10,413 bases of DNA from Bacteroidota bacterium (lineage in GTDB: Bacteria; Bacteroidota; Bacteroidia; Bacteroidales; SZUA-534). Where the stretch lies: NCBI GenBank assembly GCA_020047835.1, contig JAIFNJ010000007.1:1-10413 (forward strand), written 5' to 3'. Below the pieces are notes generated by a model. That model saw only the letters and a list, made by a program, of their open reading frames with translations, searched no databases and was not told the DNA's origin. This document shows, piece after piece, positions 1-7,410 of the stretch. Made by a program: the position numbers and the translations under genes. Positions within the stretch are counted from its first letter, which is position 1. Each line of letters opens with the position of its first letter.

Positions 1-41
1 AATGTTTTGAACAAATTGTTTAAAATTTTACAATCAATAAT

Positions 42-458
42 TCATTCTCCGATGATTTTAACCAAGACCCTTTTTCGACGTTTACCGTCGAACTCGCCAT
101 AGAAAATCTGTTCCCAAGGTCCAAAATCAAGTTTTCCTTCAGTAATAGCCACCACCACTTCTCGGCCCATAATGGTTCGTTTCAGGTGGGCATCTGCATT
201 GTCTTCAAAACTATTGTGTTTGTATTGGGAGTAGGGTTTTTCAGGAGCCAATTTTTCCAGCCACTTTTCAAAATCGAGGTGCAAACCCGGTTCATCATCG
301 TTTATAAAAACACTGCTAGTGATATGCATCGCGTTAATGAGTATTAACCCTTCTTGGATTCCACTTTCCAGTAAACATTGATTCACCGTGGGAGTGATGT
401 TGATGAATTCCCTCCGTTCTTTTATGTCAAACCACAATTCTTTCCGGTATGATTTCAT
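42..458 (-). CDS. yjbQ: YjbQ/UPF0047 family protein (secondary thiamine-phosphate synthase type)
   Basis: A 138-residue protein, the usual length for the YjbQ (UPF0047, TIGR00149) family. These are small cytosolic beta-barrel proteins; some members have weak thiamine-phosphate synthase activity in vitro, but the physiological role is not settled. Family landmarks are visible: HITSSVFIND near residues 45-54, DNADAHLKRTIMGREVVV at about 86-103, and a C-terminal GPWEQIFYGEFDG block at about 112-124. In many family members that block reads GTWQ, so this copy has a P/E variant, which I believe also occurs in other bacterial homologues. The ATG start gives the expected N-terminus, with no Shine-Dalgarno sequence. 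It lies 70 nt downstream of the phosphoglucomutase gene on the same strand, with a promoter-like box between them, so it may be transcribed separately. Family assignment is firm; function is not. Confidence 0.9.
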   Translation of the reverse strand: MKSYRKELWFDIKERREFINITPTVNQCLLESGIQEGLILINAMHITSSVFINDDEPGLHLDFEKWLEKLAPEKPYSQYKHNSFEDNADAHLKRTIMGREVVVAITEGKLDFGPWEQIFYGEFDGKRRKRVLVKIIGE

Positions 459-461
459 TAT

Positions 462-530
462 TTTATTAGTTCATTAGCACATGTTCGCACATCTCAATTC
501 TCAAATCTAATAATCTCATATCTGATAATT
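462..530. repeat. Degenerate short-period low-complexity tract
   Basis: The spacer between the mutase and yjbQ is built of loosely similar 8-10 nt units such as ATTAGTTC, ATTAGCAC, ATGTTCGCAC, ATCTCAATT and CTCAAATCT. The units are too diverged to call a true tandem array. They resemble AT-rich intergenic filler I associate with Bacteroidota genomes, which is an impression rather than a search result. The candidate yjbQ promoter lies inside it. Confidence 0.3.
502..509 (-). promoter_or_regulatory. Candidate -7 box upstream of yjbQ
   Basis: Read on the minus strand this is TAGATTTG, an exact match to the Bacteroidota -7 consensus TAnnTTTG. It would place the transcription start near 495-498 and give a leader of about 38 nt before the yjbQ ATG at 458. 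I see no TTG box at the usual distance of about 20 nt upstream, so support is limited to the -7 box and its position. Confidence 0.4.
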
Positions 531-2265
531 AAATCCCCAAATCCTTACAAATAGCATTTAGTTTTTCGTCCAGTTCCTGTTCAACTTTTTTATAATCAGA
601 AATCTTTTTGAGTTCGGTTTTGGTTCCAATATAAAATTTAATTTTGGGCTCTGTACCTGAAGGGCGGATAGATACCACGGTTCCATCGGCAGTTATAAAT
701 TGCAAAACATTCGATTTTGGAAGCGTAATACTTTCTTTAGTTCCTGTTATTAGGTTTATTTCCTTTTGAGCTTGATAATCCTTTATCTTAATAATCGTGG
801 AGCTGTTAATATCCATGGGTGGTTTTTTCCGGTAGCCATCCATCATCTGTTGAATTTCTTCAGCACCTGTTTTGCCTTTACGAACCAGATTTACCAGTTT
901 TTCTTTGTAAAAACCATACTTAATATATATGTCGGCCAATACATCAAAAATACTTTTGCCTTGTTCGGTAGCCCAGGCGGTTGCTTCGGCAATCAACATG
1001 CACGACATTACGGCGTCTTTATCACGCACAAAATCGCCGGCTAAATATCCGTAGCTTTCTTCGCCTCCGCCAATAAAGGTTTTATGCCCTTCATTGTGTT
1101 TAATGGCATCGGCAATGTATTTAAAACCGGTTAGCACATCAAAATATTCCACTTTGAAATCTTTGGCCATTTTGGCTATCAGCTCAGTGGTAACAATGGT
1201 TTTAACAATGTATTCTTTACCTTTAAGTTTTCCGTTTTCTTTCCATTTAGTCAACAAATAATAAATCAAGAAGGAACCGGTTTGGTTTCCGTTTAGCAGT
1301 TCAAATACTCCATCTTTATTTTTAGCGGCTATGCCAACCCTATCGGCATCGGGGTCGGTTGCCATTACTAAGTCGGCCCCAGTTTCGATGGCTTTTTCAA
1401 TAGCCATTTTCAACGCTGCCGGTTCTTCAGGATTTGGAGAATGTACCGTTGGGAAATTGCCATCGGGGATGTTTTGTTCGGATACTGAAATGATATTCTT
1501 AAAACCAACTTCTTTTAAAACCCTGGGAACCAGATTTACTCCGGTGCCATGAATAGGAGTGTAAACAATTTTTAATTGGCTCTGGCGTTTAATTGCCTCG
1601 GGTGAAAGCGATAATTTTTTAAGTTCCTCAATATATACTTTGTCAACTTCTTCACCAATGGTGATAATCTCAGCTTTGTTTCCGTTCCATTTTACATCAG
1701 CTAATGAAGTAATTTTCTGGACTTCGGCAATAATATTCACATCGTGGGGTTCAATAATCTGGCCACCGTCTTCCCAATATACTTTGTAGCCGTTGTATTC
1801 TTTAGGATTATGCGATGCCGTAATTACTGCACCACTTTTGCATCCCAAGTGCCTGATAGCAAATGATAGTTCAGGGGTTGGGCGTAATGAATCGAACAAA
1901 TAAACTTTGAGACCATTGGCAATGCATATTTGTGCGGCTGATTCACAAAACAATCGGCCATTATTGCGGCTGTCATGTGCAAAGGCAACTTTAATCTCTT
2001 GATTAGGAAATTGTTTTAGCAAATAGTTACACAATCCTTGAGTTGCCATTCCAACCGTATAAATATTCATGCGGTTGGTTCCCACTCCCATAATTCCTCT
2101 CAATCCTCCGGTTCCAAATTCCAGCTCCCGATAAAAGGATTCAATCAATTCATTTTCGTCGTTGGCTAATAAATTACGGATTTGTTTTTTTGAATCGTCA
2201 TCAATGGCACTATTGAGCCAGGCGTTTGCCTTTTTCTTTACTGTTGCTAGTAATTCAGTTTCCAT
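529..2265 (-). CDS. pgcA: Phosphoglucomutase/phosphomannomutase (alpha-D-phosphohexomutase, type 2)
   Basis: A cytosolic 578-residue phosphosugar mutase that interconverts glucose-6-phosphate and glucose-1-phosphate (possibly mannose phosphates too) through a phosphoserine and a glucose-1,6-bisphosphate intermediate. All four family signatures are intact and in order: the N-terminal FGTGGLRG (50-57), the catalytic TASHNP with phosphoserine Ser151, the Mg-binding DPDADR (304-309), the sugar-specificity loop GGGEESYG (399-406), and the phosphate-binding RPSGTEPK (534-541). The length fits the PgcA/PGM2-like class rather than the roughly 450-residue class. It starts at ATG 34 nt after rfbD and is probably in the same transcript, where it would supply glucose-1-phosphate for NDP-sugar synthesis. 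The class is certain. The preferred sugar (glucose, mannose or a pentose phosphate) cannot be read from sequence, so the symbol is tentative. Confidence 0.93.
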   Translation of the reverse strand: METELLATVKKKANAWLNSAIDDDSKKQIRNLLANDENELIESFYRELEFGTGGLRGIMGVGTNRMNIYTVGMATQGLCNYLLKQFPNQEIKVAFAHDSRNNGRLFCESAAQICIANGLKVYLFDSLRPTPELSFAIRHLGCKSGAVITASHNPKEYNGYKVYWEDGGQIIEPHDVNIIAEVQKITSLADVKWNGNKAEIITIGEEVDKVYIEELKKLSLSPEAIKRQSQLKIVYTPIHGTGVNLVPRVLKEVGFKNIISVSEQNIPDGNFPTVHSPNPEEPAALKMAIEKAIETGADLVMATDPDADRVGIAAKNKDGVFELLNGNQTGSFLIYYLLTKWKENGKLKGKEYIVKTIVTTELIAKMAKDFKVEYFDVLTGFKYIADAIKHNEGHKTFIGGGEESYGYLAGDFVRDKDAVMSCMLIAEATAWATEQGKSIFDVLADIYIKYGFYKEKLVNLVRKGKTGAEEIQQMMDGYRKKPPMDINSSTIIKIKDYQAQKEINLITGTKESITLPKSNVLQFITADGTVVSIRPSGTEPKIKFYIGTKTELKKISDYKKVEQELDEKLNAICKDLGI

Positions 2266-2299
2266 AGTTGCTATTTTAATTGTTTTTATTTTAACGATA

Positions 2300-3178
2300 T
2301 TATTTTAGTTCAGCCAGCATTTCTTTTAAGCTATCAACCCAATGAGGTATGGGCAGGTTAAAATCTTTTTTAAACTTGGATTTATCCAAAATAGAAAAAT
2401 GAGGTCTTTTTGCCGGGAGTGGAAATTGATAGGTATTCACTGGATTAACGGAGCATGTAATATTTTTTTGTCGAAAAATTTCACAGGCAAAATCGTACCA
2501 ACTGGCCACTCCTTCGTTGGTATAATGGTATATTTCCTGAAATGGGTTCTTTGAATTGATTTCTATTATTCCAGTGATATCAAGAATTGCCTTGGCTAAA
2601 TCGCGGGCATACGTTGGTGAACCTATCTGGTCGAAAACTACATTGATGCTTTCTTTTTCGTTACCAAGCCGAAGCATCGTTTTAACAAAGTTGTTTCCAA
2701 ACGAAGAGTATAACCATGATGTACGCAAAATAACATAGTTTATATCGGAATACACAAGCAATTTTTCACCTTCGTATTTAGTATCCCCGTAAACTGTTTC
2801 CGGTATAGCACCATCTTCTTCTAAGTAGGGAGTATTGTGAGATCCATCAAACACATAATCGGTAGAAATGTGAATCAGGCAGGCATTGACCGATTTGGCA
2901 GCATCGGCTAAATAGTCAACGGCTACGGTATTTATTAAAAAGGCTAGATCCTGCTCGGTTTCAGCTTTGTCAACTGCTGTAAAAGCAGCACAATTAATAA
3001 TGAAATCAACCGGGTTTTCTTTTACAAATTTTTCAGCAGCACCCGATTTGGTAATATCCAGTTCCGCCACATCGGTAAAAATAAAATGTATGTTTGGATA
3101 CTTAGGTGCTAAAAACCGTAATTCGCTACCTAATTGACCATTGGAGCCAGTGACTAAGATATTAAATTTTTTTTCCAT
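2300..3178 (-). CDS. rfbD: dTDP-4-dehydrorhamnose reductase
   Basis: A 292-residue short-chain dehydrogenase/reductase of the RmlD/RfbD family. It catalyses the last step of dTDP-L-rhamnose synthesis, the NAD(P)H-dependent reduction of dTDP-4-keto-L-rhamnose, in the cytosol. Visible features are the nucleotide-binding loop GSNGQLG (11-17), NCAAFTAVDKAE (62-73), STDYVFDG (105-112), the catalytic YGDTK with Tyr130 and Lys134, the conserved DQIGSPTYARDLA (183-195), and the C-terminal KRPHFSILD (257-265). Length is normal and nothing is missing. The ATG lies inside the end of rfbC, so the two genes overlap by 17 nt, consistent with translational coupling. Phosphoglucomutase follows after 34 nt. 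The product would feed surface polysaccharide or glycoprotein assembly; no glycosyltransferase is in view to say which. Confidence 0.95.
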   Translation of the reverse strand: MEKKFNILVTGSNGQLGSELRFLAPKYPNIHFIFTDVAELDITKSGAAEKFVKENPVDFIINCAAFTAVDKAETEQDLAFLINTVAVDYLADAAKSVNACLIHISTDYVFDGSHNTPYLEEDGAIPETVYGDTKYEGEKLLVYSDINYVILRTSWLYSSFGNNFVKTMLRLGNEKESINVVFDQIGSPTYARDLAKAILDITGIIEINSKNPFQEIYHYTNEGVASWYDFACEIFRQKNITCSVNPVNTYQFPLPAKRPHFSILDKSKFKKDFNLPIPHWVDSLKEMLAELK

Positions 3179-3728
3179 AAGTAAAATTCATTTCAGCAAA
3201 TTCTAAATTAGGTAAAAGAGTATCTTTTGATGAAATTATCATTTCATTCTCAGGTAATTTCCAATCCAAATGTAAGCTGGTATCTTTTATATTTATTCCC
3301 CGTTCACTTTGCGGATGATATAGATTATCGCATTTGTAAGAAAATAGGGCGGTTTTCGAAATAACGGAATAACCATGTGCAAACCCCCGCGGAACATAAA
3401 ATTGGCGTTTATTGGTTTCAGAAAGCTCAATACCAACCCATTGTCCAAAGGTGGGTGAACCTTTTCTAATATCAACTGCAATATCGAATACCACCCCTTG
3501 AATAACTCTAACCAATTTAGCTTGTGTGTAGGGAGCTAATTGATAATGCAAACCCCTCACGACACCATAACCAGAAAAAGCTTCGTTGTCCTGAATAAAA
3601 TCCGCATCAATTCCAAAGTCTTTGTATCGTTTGGTTTGAAATGTTTCGTAAAAATAACCCCGGTCGTCGCTAAAAACCTTGGGCTCAATTATCAATAGGC
3701 CTTGTATTTTTGTTTCTATTAGTTGCAT
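3162..3728 (-). CDS. rfbC: dTDP-4-dehydrorhamnose 3,5-epimerase
   Basis: A 188-residue cupin-fold epimerase of the RmlC/RfbC family. It converts dTDP-4-keto-6-deoxy-D-glucose to dTDP-4-keto-L-rhamnose, the substrate of the RfbD encoded next. Recognisable parts are the DDRGYFYETF block (21-30), the FIQDNEAFS segment (44-52), RGLHYQ with the catalytic base His61, Lys71 in the substrate site, FYVPRGFAHGY (110-120), the catalytic Tyr131 in the FSYKCD segment, and Asp169 near the end. Length is typical (about 180-190). The ATG start lies 9 nt after the UXS stop codon, and the stop lies 17 nt inside rfbD. I see no Shine-Dalgarno sequence. The missing partners rfbA and rfbB must be encoded elsewhere if the pathway is complete. 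Confidence 0.95.
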   Translation of the reverse strand: MQLIETKIQGLLIIEPKVFSDDRGYFYETFQTKRYKDFGIDADFIQDNEAFSGYGVVRGLHYQLAPYTQAKLVRVIQGVVFDIAVDIRKGSPTFGQWVGIELSETNKRQFYVPRGFAHGYSVISKTALFSYKCDNLYHPQSERGINIKDTSLHLDWKLPENEMIISSKDTLLPNLEFAEMNFTYGKKI

Positions 3729-3737
3729 AAATTTTCA

Positions 3738-4694
3738 TTAAACGGTTATTATTTCCTTTTTTAATAGATCGTCAAAATAAGCAATCGTTTTAATCAATCC
3801 TTCATTTAAAGGGATTTTAGGTTCCCATCCATTCAATTTTTCTTTGGCTAATGAAATGTTTGGCTGCCTTTGGGTGGGATCATCCGCAGGCGAAGGAAAA
3901 TAGGCTATCTTAGATTTTGAGCCGGTTAATTCAATAACCAATTGGGCTAATTCCAAAATAGTAAATTCGTTGGGATTTCCAATGTTTACCGGTCCAATAA
4001 AATCTTTGGGAGTGTTCATCATCCGTATCATTCCCTCTAGTAAATCGTCCACGTATTGAAAACTCCGCGATTGCTTCCCATCGCCGTATATGGTAATGTC
4101 TTTATTTTTAAGTGCTTGAATTATAAAGTTTGATACCACACGTCCATCGTTTGGGTGCATTTTTGGTCCGTAGGTATTAAAAATCCGTATTATTTTAATA
4201 TCCACGTTGTTTTGCCAATGGTAGTCCATAAAAAGGGTTTCGGCACAACGTTTTCCTTCATCGTAGCAACTCCTTATACCGATGGGATTAACATGGCCCC
4301 AGTAATCTTCAGTTTGTGGATGTACCTCCGGATCGCCATATACTTCGCTGGTTGATGCTTGTAGAATAGTTGCTTTAATCCGTTTGGCCAATCCGAGCAT
4401 ATTTATAGCACCCATAACCGATGTTTTTACGGTTTTAATTGGATTGTACTGATAGTGGATAGGAGAAGCAGGGCAGGCCAAATTGTATATTTGATCCACT
4501 TCAGCAAAAAAGGGTTGGGTAACATCGTGCCTCACCAGCTCAAAAAAATGATTATCCATTAAATGGACAATATTCCTCTTATCGCCTGTAAAGTAGTTAT
4601 CAACGCACAGCACATGGTTTCCCTCGAGAAGCAACCGTTCGCATAAATGGGAGCCAACAAAACCAGCTCCACCAGTGACCAATATTCTTTTCAC
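3738..4694 (-). CDS. uxs: UDP-glucuronate decarboxylase (UDP-xylose synthase)
   Basis: A 318-residue extended short-chain dehydrogenase that converts UDP-glucuronate to UDP-xylose, using bound NAD+ for oxidation, decarboxylation and re-reduction. It carries the Rossmann loop GGAGFVG (8-14), the UXS hallmark NLACPASPIHYQYNP (71-85), STSEVYGDPEVHPQ (114-127), the catalytic pair Tyr144 and Lys148 in CYDEGKR, IFNTYGPKMHPNDGRVVSNF (171-190), and RSFQYVDDL (210-218). The RmlB (dTDP-glucose dehydratase) signature TDEVYG is absent, so this is not rfbB despite the rfbC/rfbD neighbours. The start is GTG (4692-4694): the frame upstream stays open for 23 codons but has no ATG, and this start gives the standard N-terminus MKRILVTGG. 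It appears to be the first gene of the operon uxs-rfbC-rfbD-mutase. Confidence 0.9.
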   Translation of the reverse strand: MKRILVTGGAGFVGSHLCERLLLEGNHVLCVDNYFTGDKRNIVHLMDNHFFELVRHDVTQPFFAEVDQIYNLACPASPIHYQYNPIKTVKTSVMGAINMLGLAKRIKATILQASTSEVYGDPEVHPQTEDYWGHVNPIGIRSCYDEGKRCAETLFMDYHWQNNVDIKIIRIFNTYGPKMHPNDGRVVSNFIIQALKNKDITIYGDGKQSRSFQYVDDLLEGMIRMMNTPKDFIGPVNIGNPNEFTILELAQLVIELTGSKSKIAYFPSPADDPTQRQPNISLAKEKLNGWEPKIPLNEGLIKTIAYFDDLLKKEIITV

Positions 4695-5071
4695 AAATTT
4701 GTTATTAATAGCAGTGTTAAAAAAAACAATCCAATTTGCCTTAATTTCAAATGAAAATTCGGTTTAATTCAATGGTGCTAAATTACAATAAATCTTTAAA
4801 CCACATAAATTCATTGTAACGGTAATCGCTATTGATGGAATTAATTGAATAAATTTAATAACCCAAAAAAATATTTTAAATTTTAACATAAAAGGTCATT
4901 TAGATACCACTTGAAATCAATGAATTGAAGATATGTTGCTGTTAATTGGCTGAAATAGAATAATTAATTTCAAAAAATGTATCCATTCCTTGCTCAATTC
5001 GTTATAAAGCTGTTATTTTGCGCTGCATTTTTAAATATAATGTCTAACTTATTAATTATTATTGAATTTAG
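4695..5071. other. Divergent intergenic spacer between uxs and rpsA
   Basis: This 377-nt stretch has no credible gene and is markedly AT-rich. It must hold the promoters of the leftward sugar operon and of rpsA. For rpsA there is a plausible box pair (4990-5020). For the sugar operon the best match on the minus strand is TTCATTTG (4755-4748), one mismatch from TAnnTTTG and without a well-placed upstream TTG, so I do not call it. A 9-bp inverted repeat (AATTCATTG at 4808-4816, its complement at 4918-4926) is too far apart and too AT-rich to mean much. No terminator, riboswitch or repeat array was recognised. Confidence 0.6.
4990..5020 (+). promoter_or_regulatory. Candidate rpsA promoter
   Basis: TTG at 4990-4992 is followed, after 20 nt, by TTATTTTG at 5013-5020. 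This is the spacing expected for a Bacteroidota -33/-7 promoter, but the -7 box has one mismatch from TAnnTTTG (second position T instead of A). Transcription would start near 5026, leaving a leader of about 45 nt. The leader is AU-rich and has no Shine-Dalgarno sequence before the ATG at 5072. Confidence 0.35.
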
Positions 5072-6970
5072 ATGGAAAACAATGAATTATTAGATGCTCA
5101 GGAAATGGAGCAAAACGAAGTCAACATTGAACAAGAGGTTGTTAATGTAAAAAGAGAACATGTTGTAGTTAAACCTGAGGAATTTGATTGGGATGCCTAC
5201 GAAAATGACTCAGTTAAAAGCGATGCCCGCAAAGAACTGGAATCAATTTACGACAAAACATTATCGTCGATTTCAGAAAATGAAGTTATTGATGGAACCG
5301 TAGTTTCCATGAACAAACGTGAAGCCCTTATTAATATTGGGTACAAATCAGAAGGTGTAGTAAACATGAATGAGTTTCGCTACAATCCTGAACTACAAAT
5401 TGGAGATAAAGTAGAAGTTTACGTTGAAAGCCAGGAAGACCGCACTGGTCAATTGTCCCTTTCACACAAAAAAGCTCGCGCTCTTCGTTCATGGGATAGA
5501 GTTAATCAAGCCCTTGAGCAAGATGAAATTATTAAAGGTTACATCAAATGCCGCACAAAAGGTGGTATGATTGTGGATGTATTTGGCATTGAAGCCTTCC
5601 TACCTGGATCACAAATTGATGTGAAACCAATCCGCGATTACGATATTTATGTGAACAAAACAATGGAATTCAAAGTGGTTAAAATTAACCATGAATTCAA
5701 AAACGTGGTTGTTTCGCATAAAGCCCTTATTGAAGCTGAGCTGGAACAACAGAAAAAAGAAATTATTGCAAAACTTGAAAAAGGTCAGGTTTTGGAAGGA
5801 ACCGTTAAAAACATTACCTCTTATGGTGTATTCATCGATTTAGGTGGTGTTGATGGTCTTATCCATATTACTGACCTTTCATGGGGAAGGATCTCACATC
5901 CGGAAGAAATCGTTCAATTGGATCAAAAATTGAACGTGGTTATCCTTGATTTTGATGACGACAAAAAACGTATTGCTTTAGGTCTAAAACAATTGACCCC
6001 ACACCCATGGGATGCATTAGATGCTAACTTGAATGTTGGTGATAAAGTAAGCGGAAAAGTAGTAGTAATGGCCGATTACGGTGCATTTGTTGAAATTGCA
6101 ACCGGAGTAGAAGGTTTAATTCACGTTTCTGAGATGTCTTGGTCGCAGCACTTACGCAGTGCCAATGAGTTCCTAAAAGTTGGCGACGAAATTAAAGCAG
6201 TTATCCTTACTTTGGATCGCGAAGAACGCAAAATGTCGTTAGGCATGAAGCAACTGAAAGCCGATCCATGGGAAGCCATTGAGAAAGCTTATCCAATTGA
6301 ATCGCGCCACAAAGCAAAAGTTCGCAACTTCACTAACTTTGGTGTATTTGTAGAAATTGAAGAAGGTGTTGATGGATTGATTCACATCTCCGATCTTTCA
6401 TGGACAAAGAAAATAAAACACCCAGCAGAATTTACTACCATTGGGGCTGAAATAGAAGTAATGGTTCTTGAAATTGACAAAGATAACCGTCGCTTACGTC
6501 TTGGACACAAACAATTGGAAGAAAATCCTTGGGATGTGTTTGAAACCTTATTTACCATGGATTCTATCCACGAAGGCACCATCATTGAATTAGCCGACAA
6601 AGGAGCTATTGTTTCCTTACCTTATGGTGTTGAAGGATTCTGTACCCCAAAACATTTGGTTAAAGAAGACGGTTCACCAGCTAAATTGGAAGAAAAATTG
6701 GATTTCAAAGTGATTGAATTCAACAAAGAAGCCAAGAAAATAATTGTAAGCCATTCAAGAGTATTTGAAGATGTTAAAAGAGCAGAGGATAAAGCTAATA
6801 AAGTAGCTGCTGCTCCAAAAACTGCTAAAAAGGCTCCAAAAAAAGCAGCGGATACTATGGAGAAAACTACTCTTGGTGATATAGCTGAATTGGCTGCACT
6901 TAAGGATGAAATGGATTCTTCAGCTAAGTCGAAAAAAGCAAAAGCTAAAGGCGAAGCTCCACAAGAGTAA
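5072..6970 (+). CDS. rpsA: 30S ribosomal protein S1
   Basis: A 632-residue S1 protein that helps the small ribosomal subunit bind and unfold mRNA. Six S1/OB-fold repeats are visible at roughly 71-134, 152-217, 237-306, 324-394, 411-481 and 497-563. Repeats 3-5 are the most regular, each with a G.F(V/I).(L/I)..G(V).GL(I)H(I/V)S-like core (for example YGVFIDLGGVDGLIHITDLS at 251-270). Repeats 1, 2 and 6 are divergent, as usual in S1. An acidic N-terminal leader (1-66) contains EEFDWDAYEND (36-46). After repeat 6 comes a Lys/Ala-rich linker (about 570-595), a short helical block TTLGDIAELAALKDEM (599-614), and a second Lys-rich end. It is longer than E. coli S1 (557 residues) because of these extensions, which are common in Bacteroidota. 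The AU-rich leader has no Shine-Dalgarno sequence, as is usual in this phylum. Confidence 0.96.
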   Translation: MENNELLDAQEMEQNEVNIEQEVVNVKREHVVVKPEEFDWDAYENDSVKSDARKELESIYDKTLSSISENEVIDGTVVSMNKREALINIGYKSEGVVNMNEFRYNPELQIGDKVEVYVESQEDRTGQLSLSHKKARALRSWDRVNQALEQDEIIKGYIKCRTKGGMIVDVFGIEAFLPGSQIDVKPIRDYDIYVNKTMEFKVVKINHEFKNVVVSHKALIEAELEQQKKEIIAKLEKGQVLEGTVKNITSYGVFIDLGGVDGLIHITDLSWGRISHPEEIVQLDQKLNVVILDFDDDKKRIALGLKQLTPHPWDALDANLNVGDKVSGKVVVMADYGAFVEIATGVEGLIHVSEMSWSQHLRSANEFLKVGDEIKAVILTLDREERKMSLGMKQLKADPWEAIEKAYPIESRHKAKVRNFTNFGVFVEIEEGVDGLIHISDLSWTKKIKHPAEFTTIGAEIEVMVLEIDKDNRRLRLGHKQLEENPWDVFETLFTMDSIHEGTIIELADKGAIVSLPYGVEGFCTPKHLVKEDGSPAKLEEKLDFKVIEFNKEAKKIIVSHSRVFEDVKRAEDKANKVAAAPKTAKKAPKKAADTMEKTTLGDIAELAALKDEMDSSAKSKKAKAKGEAPQE

Positions 6971-7012
6971 AAAAAGTAATTAATTTTGTGTAGTATTGAG
7001 GAATAGTTTTAT

Positions 7013-7020
7013 TATATTTG
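7013..7020 (+). promoter_or_regulatory. Candidate -7 box for STAS-rnz
   Basis: TATATTTG matches TAnnTTTG exactly and lies 39 nt before the STAS start, the expected distance for a short leader beginning near 7026. The nearest upstream TTG boxes (6986-6988 and 6996-6998) are 24 and 14 nt away, so neither has ideal spacing. If it is active, the STAS gene need not depend on read-through from rpsA, whose stop lies 89 nt upstream of the STAS start. Confidence 0.45.
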
Positions 7021-7059
7021 GTAAAAATCAAATATTCACCATGTAAAAAATATTAGTCC

Positions 7060-7410
7060 ATGGAATTTAAAATCGACAAACTGGATAACTATACTCAGAT
7101 TCAAGTTATGATAGATAAACTTGATACCCATATTGCCCCGTCTTTAAAATCAGAATTGGTTTTAATTGCCGGCAATGGTGAAAAAAATATCATATTAGAT
7201 CTGAGCAATTGCCGTTATTGCGACTCGTCAGGGTTATCAGCTATTTTAGTGGCAAACCGGCTTTGCAAGAATGCAAATGGTACTTTTGTACTTACAGGAT
7301 TGCAAACCGCAGTAGAACGATTAATTACTATTTCTCAGCTCGACACGGTATTAAATATTACCAATACGCTTGTTGAAGCTGCCGAAGTGATTACTAAGGA
7401 AGGAGCTTAA
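7060..7410 (+). CDS. STAS-domain protein (anti-sigma factor antagonist-like)
   Basis: A 116-residue single STAS domain of the SpoIIAA/RsbV type. Such proteins bind anti-sigma-factor kinases and are switched by phosphorylation of one serine. The signature NIILDLSNCRYCDSSGLSAI (43-62) is clear; by alignment with SpoIIAA (DSSG, Ser58) the phospho-acceptor would be Ser57 here. A second conserved stretch, FVLTGLQTAVERLITIS (76-92), forms the later strand and helix. No kinase, phosphatase or sigma factor gene is nearby, so the partner is unknown and a sigma-factor role is only inference from the family. The stop codon overlaps the rnz start by one base (TAATG), which suggests coupled translation and a functional tie to RNase Z. 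I recall the STAS-rnz pair as common in Bacteroidota, but could not check this. Confidence 0.85.
   Translation: MEFKIDKLDNYTQIQVMIDKLDTHIAPSLKSELVLIAGNGEKNIILDLSNCRYCDSSGLSAILVANRLCKNANGTFVLTGLQTAVERLITISQLDTVLNITNTLVEAAEVITKEGA

Noticed and set aside
10..33. AT-rich palindromes (AACAA-A-TTGTT and AAAATTTT) after the yjbQ stop as a terminator.
   Set aside because: The stems are short and purely or mostly A/T, with no clear stable hairpin plus T run on the minus strand.
766..1044. A 92-codon plus-strand reading frame inside the phosphoglucomutase gene.
   Set aside because: It is antisense to conserved mutase domains, and its hydrophobic composition is what the complement of such codons gives.
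4808..4926. A 9-bp inverted repeat (AATTCATTG and CAATGAATT) in the uxs-rpsA spacer as an operator or attachment site.
   Set aside because: The arms are about 100 bp apart and AT-rich, so chance is a sufficient explanation, and no integrase or regulator gene is nearby.
7281..7288. TACTTTTG, an exact TAnnTTTG match inside the STAS gene, as a possible rnz promoter.
   Set aside because: No TTG box at the right spacing, and such matches are expected several times by chance in 10 kb of AT-rich DNA. It encodes conserved STAS residues (GTFVL).
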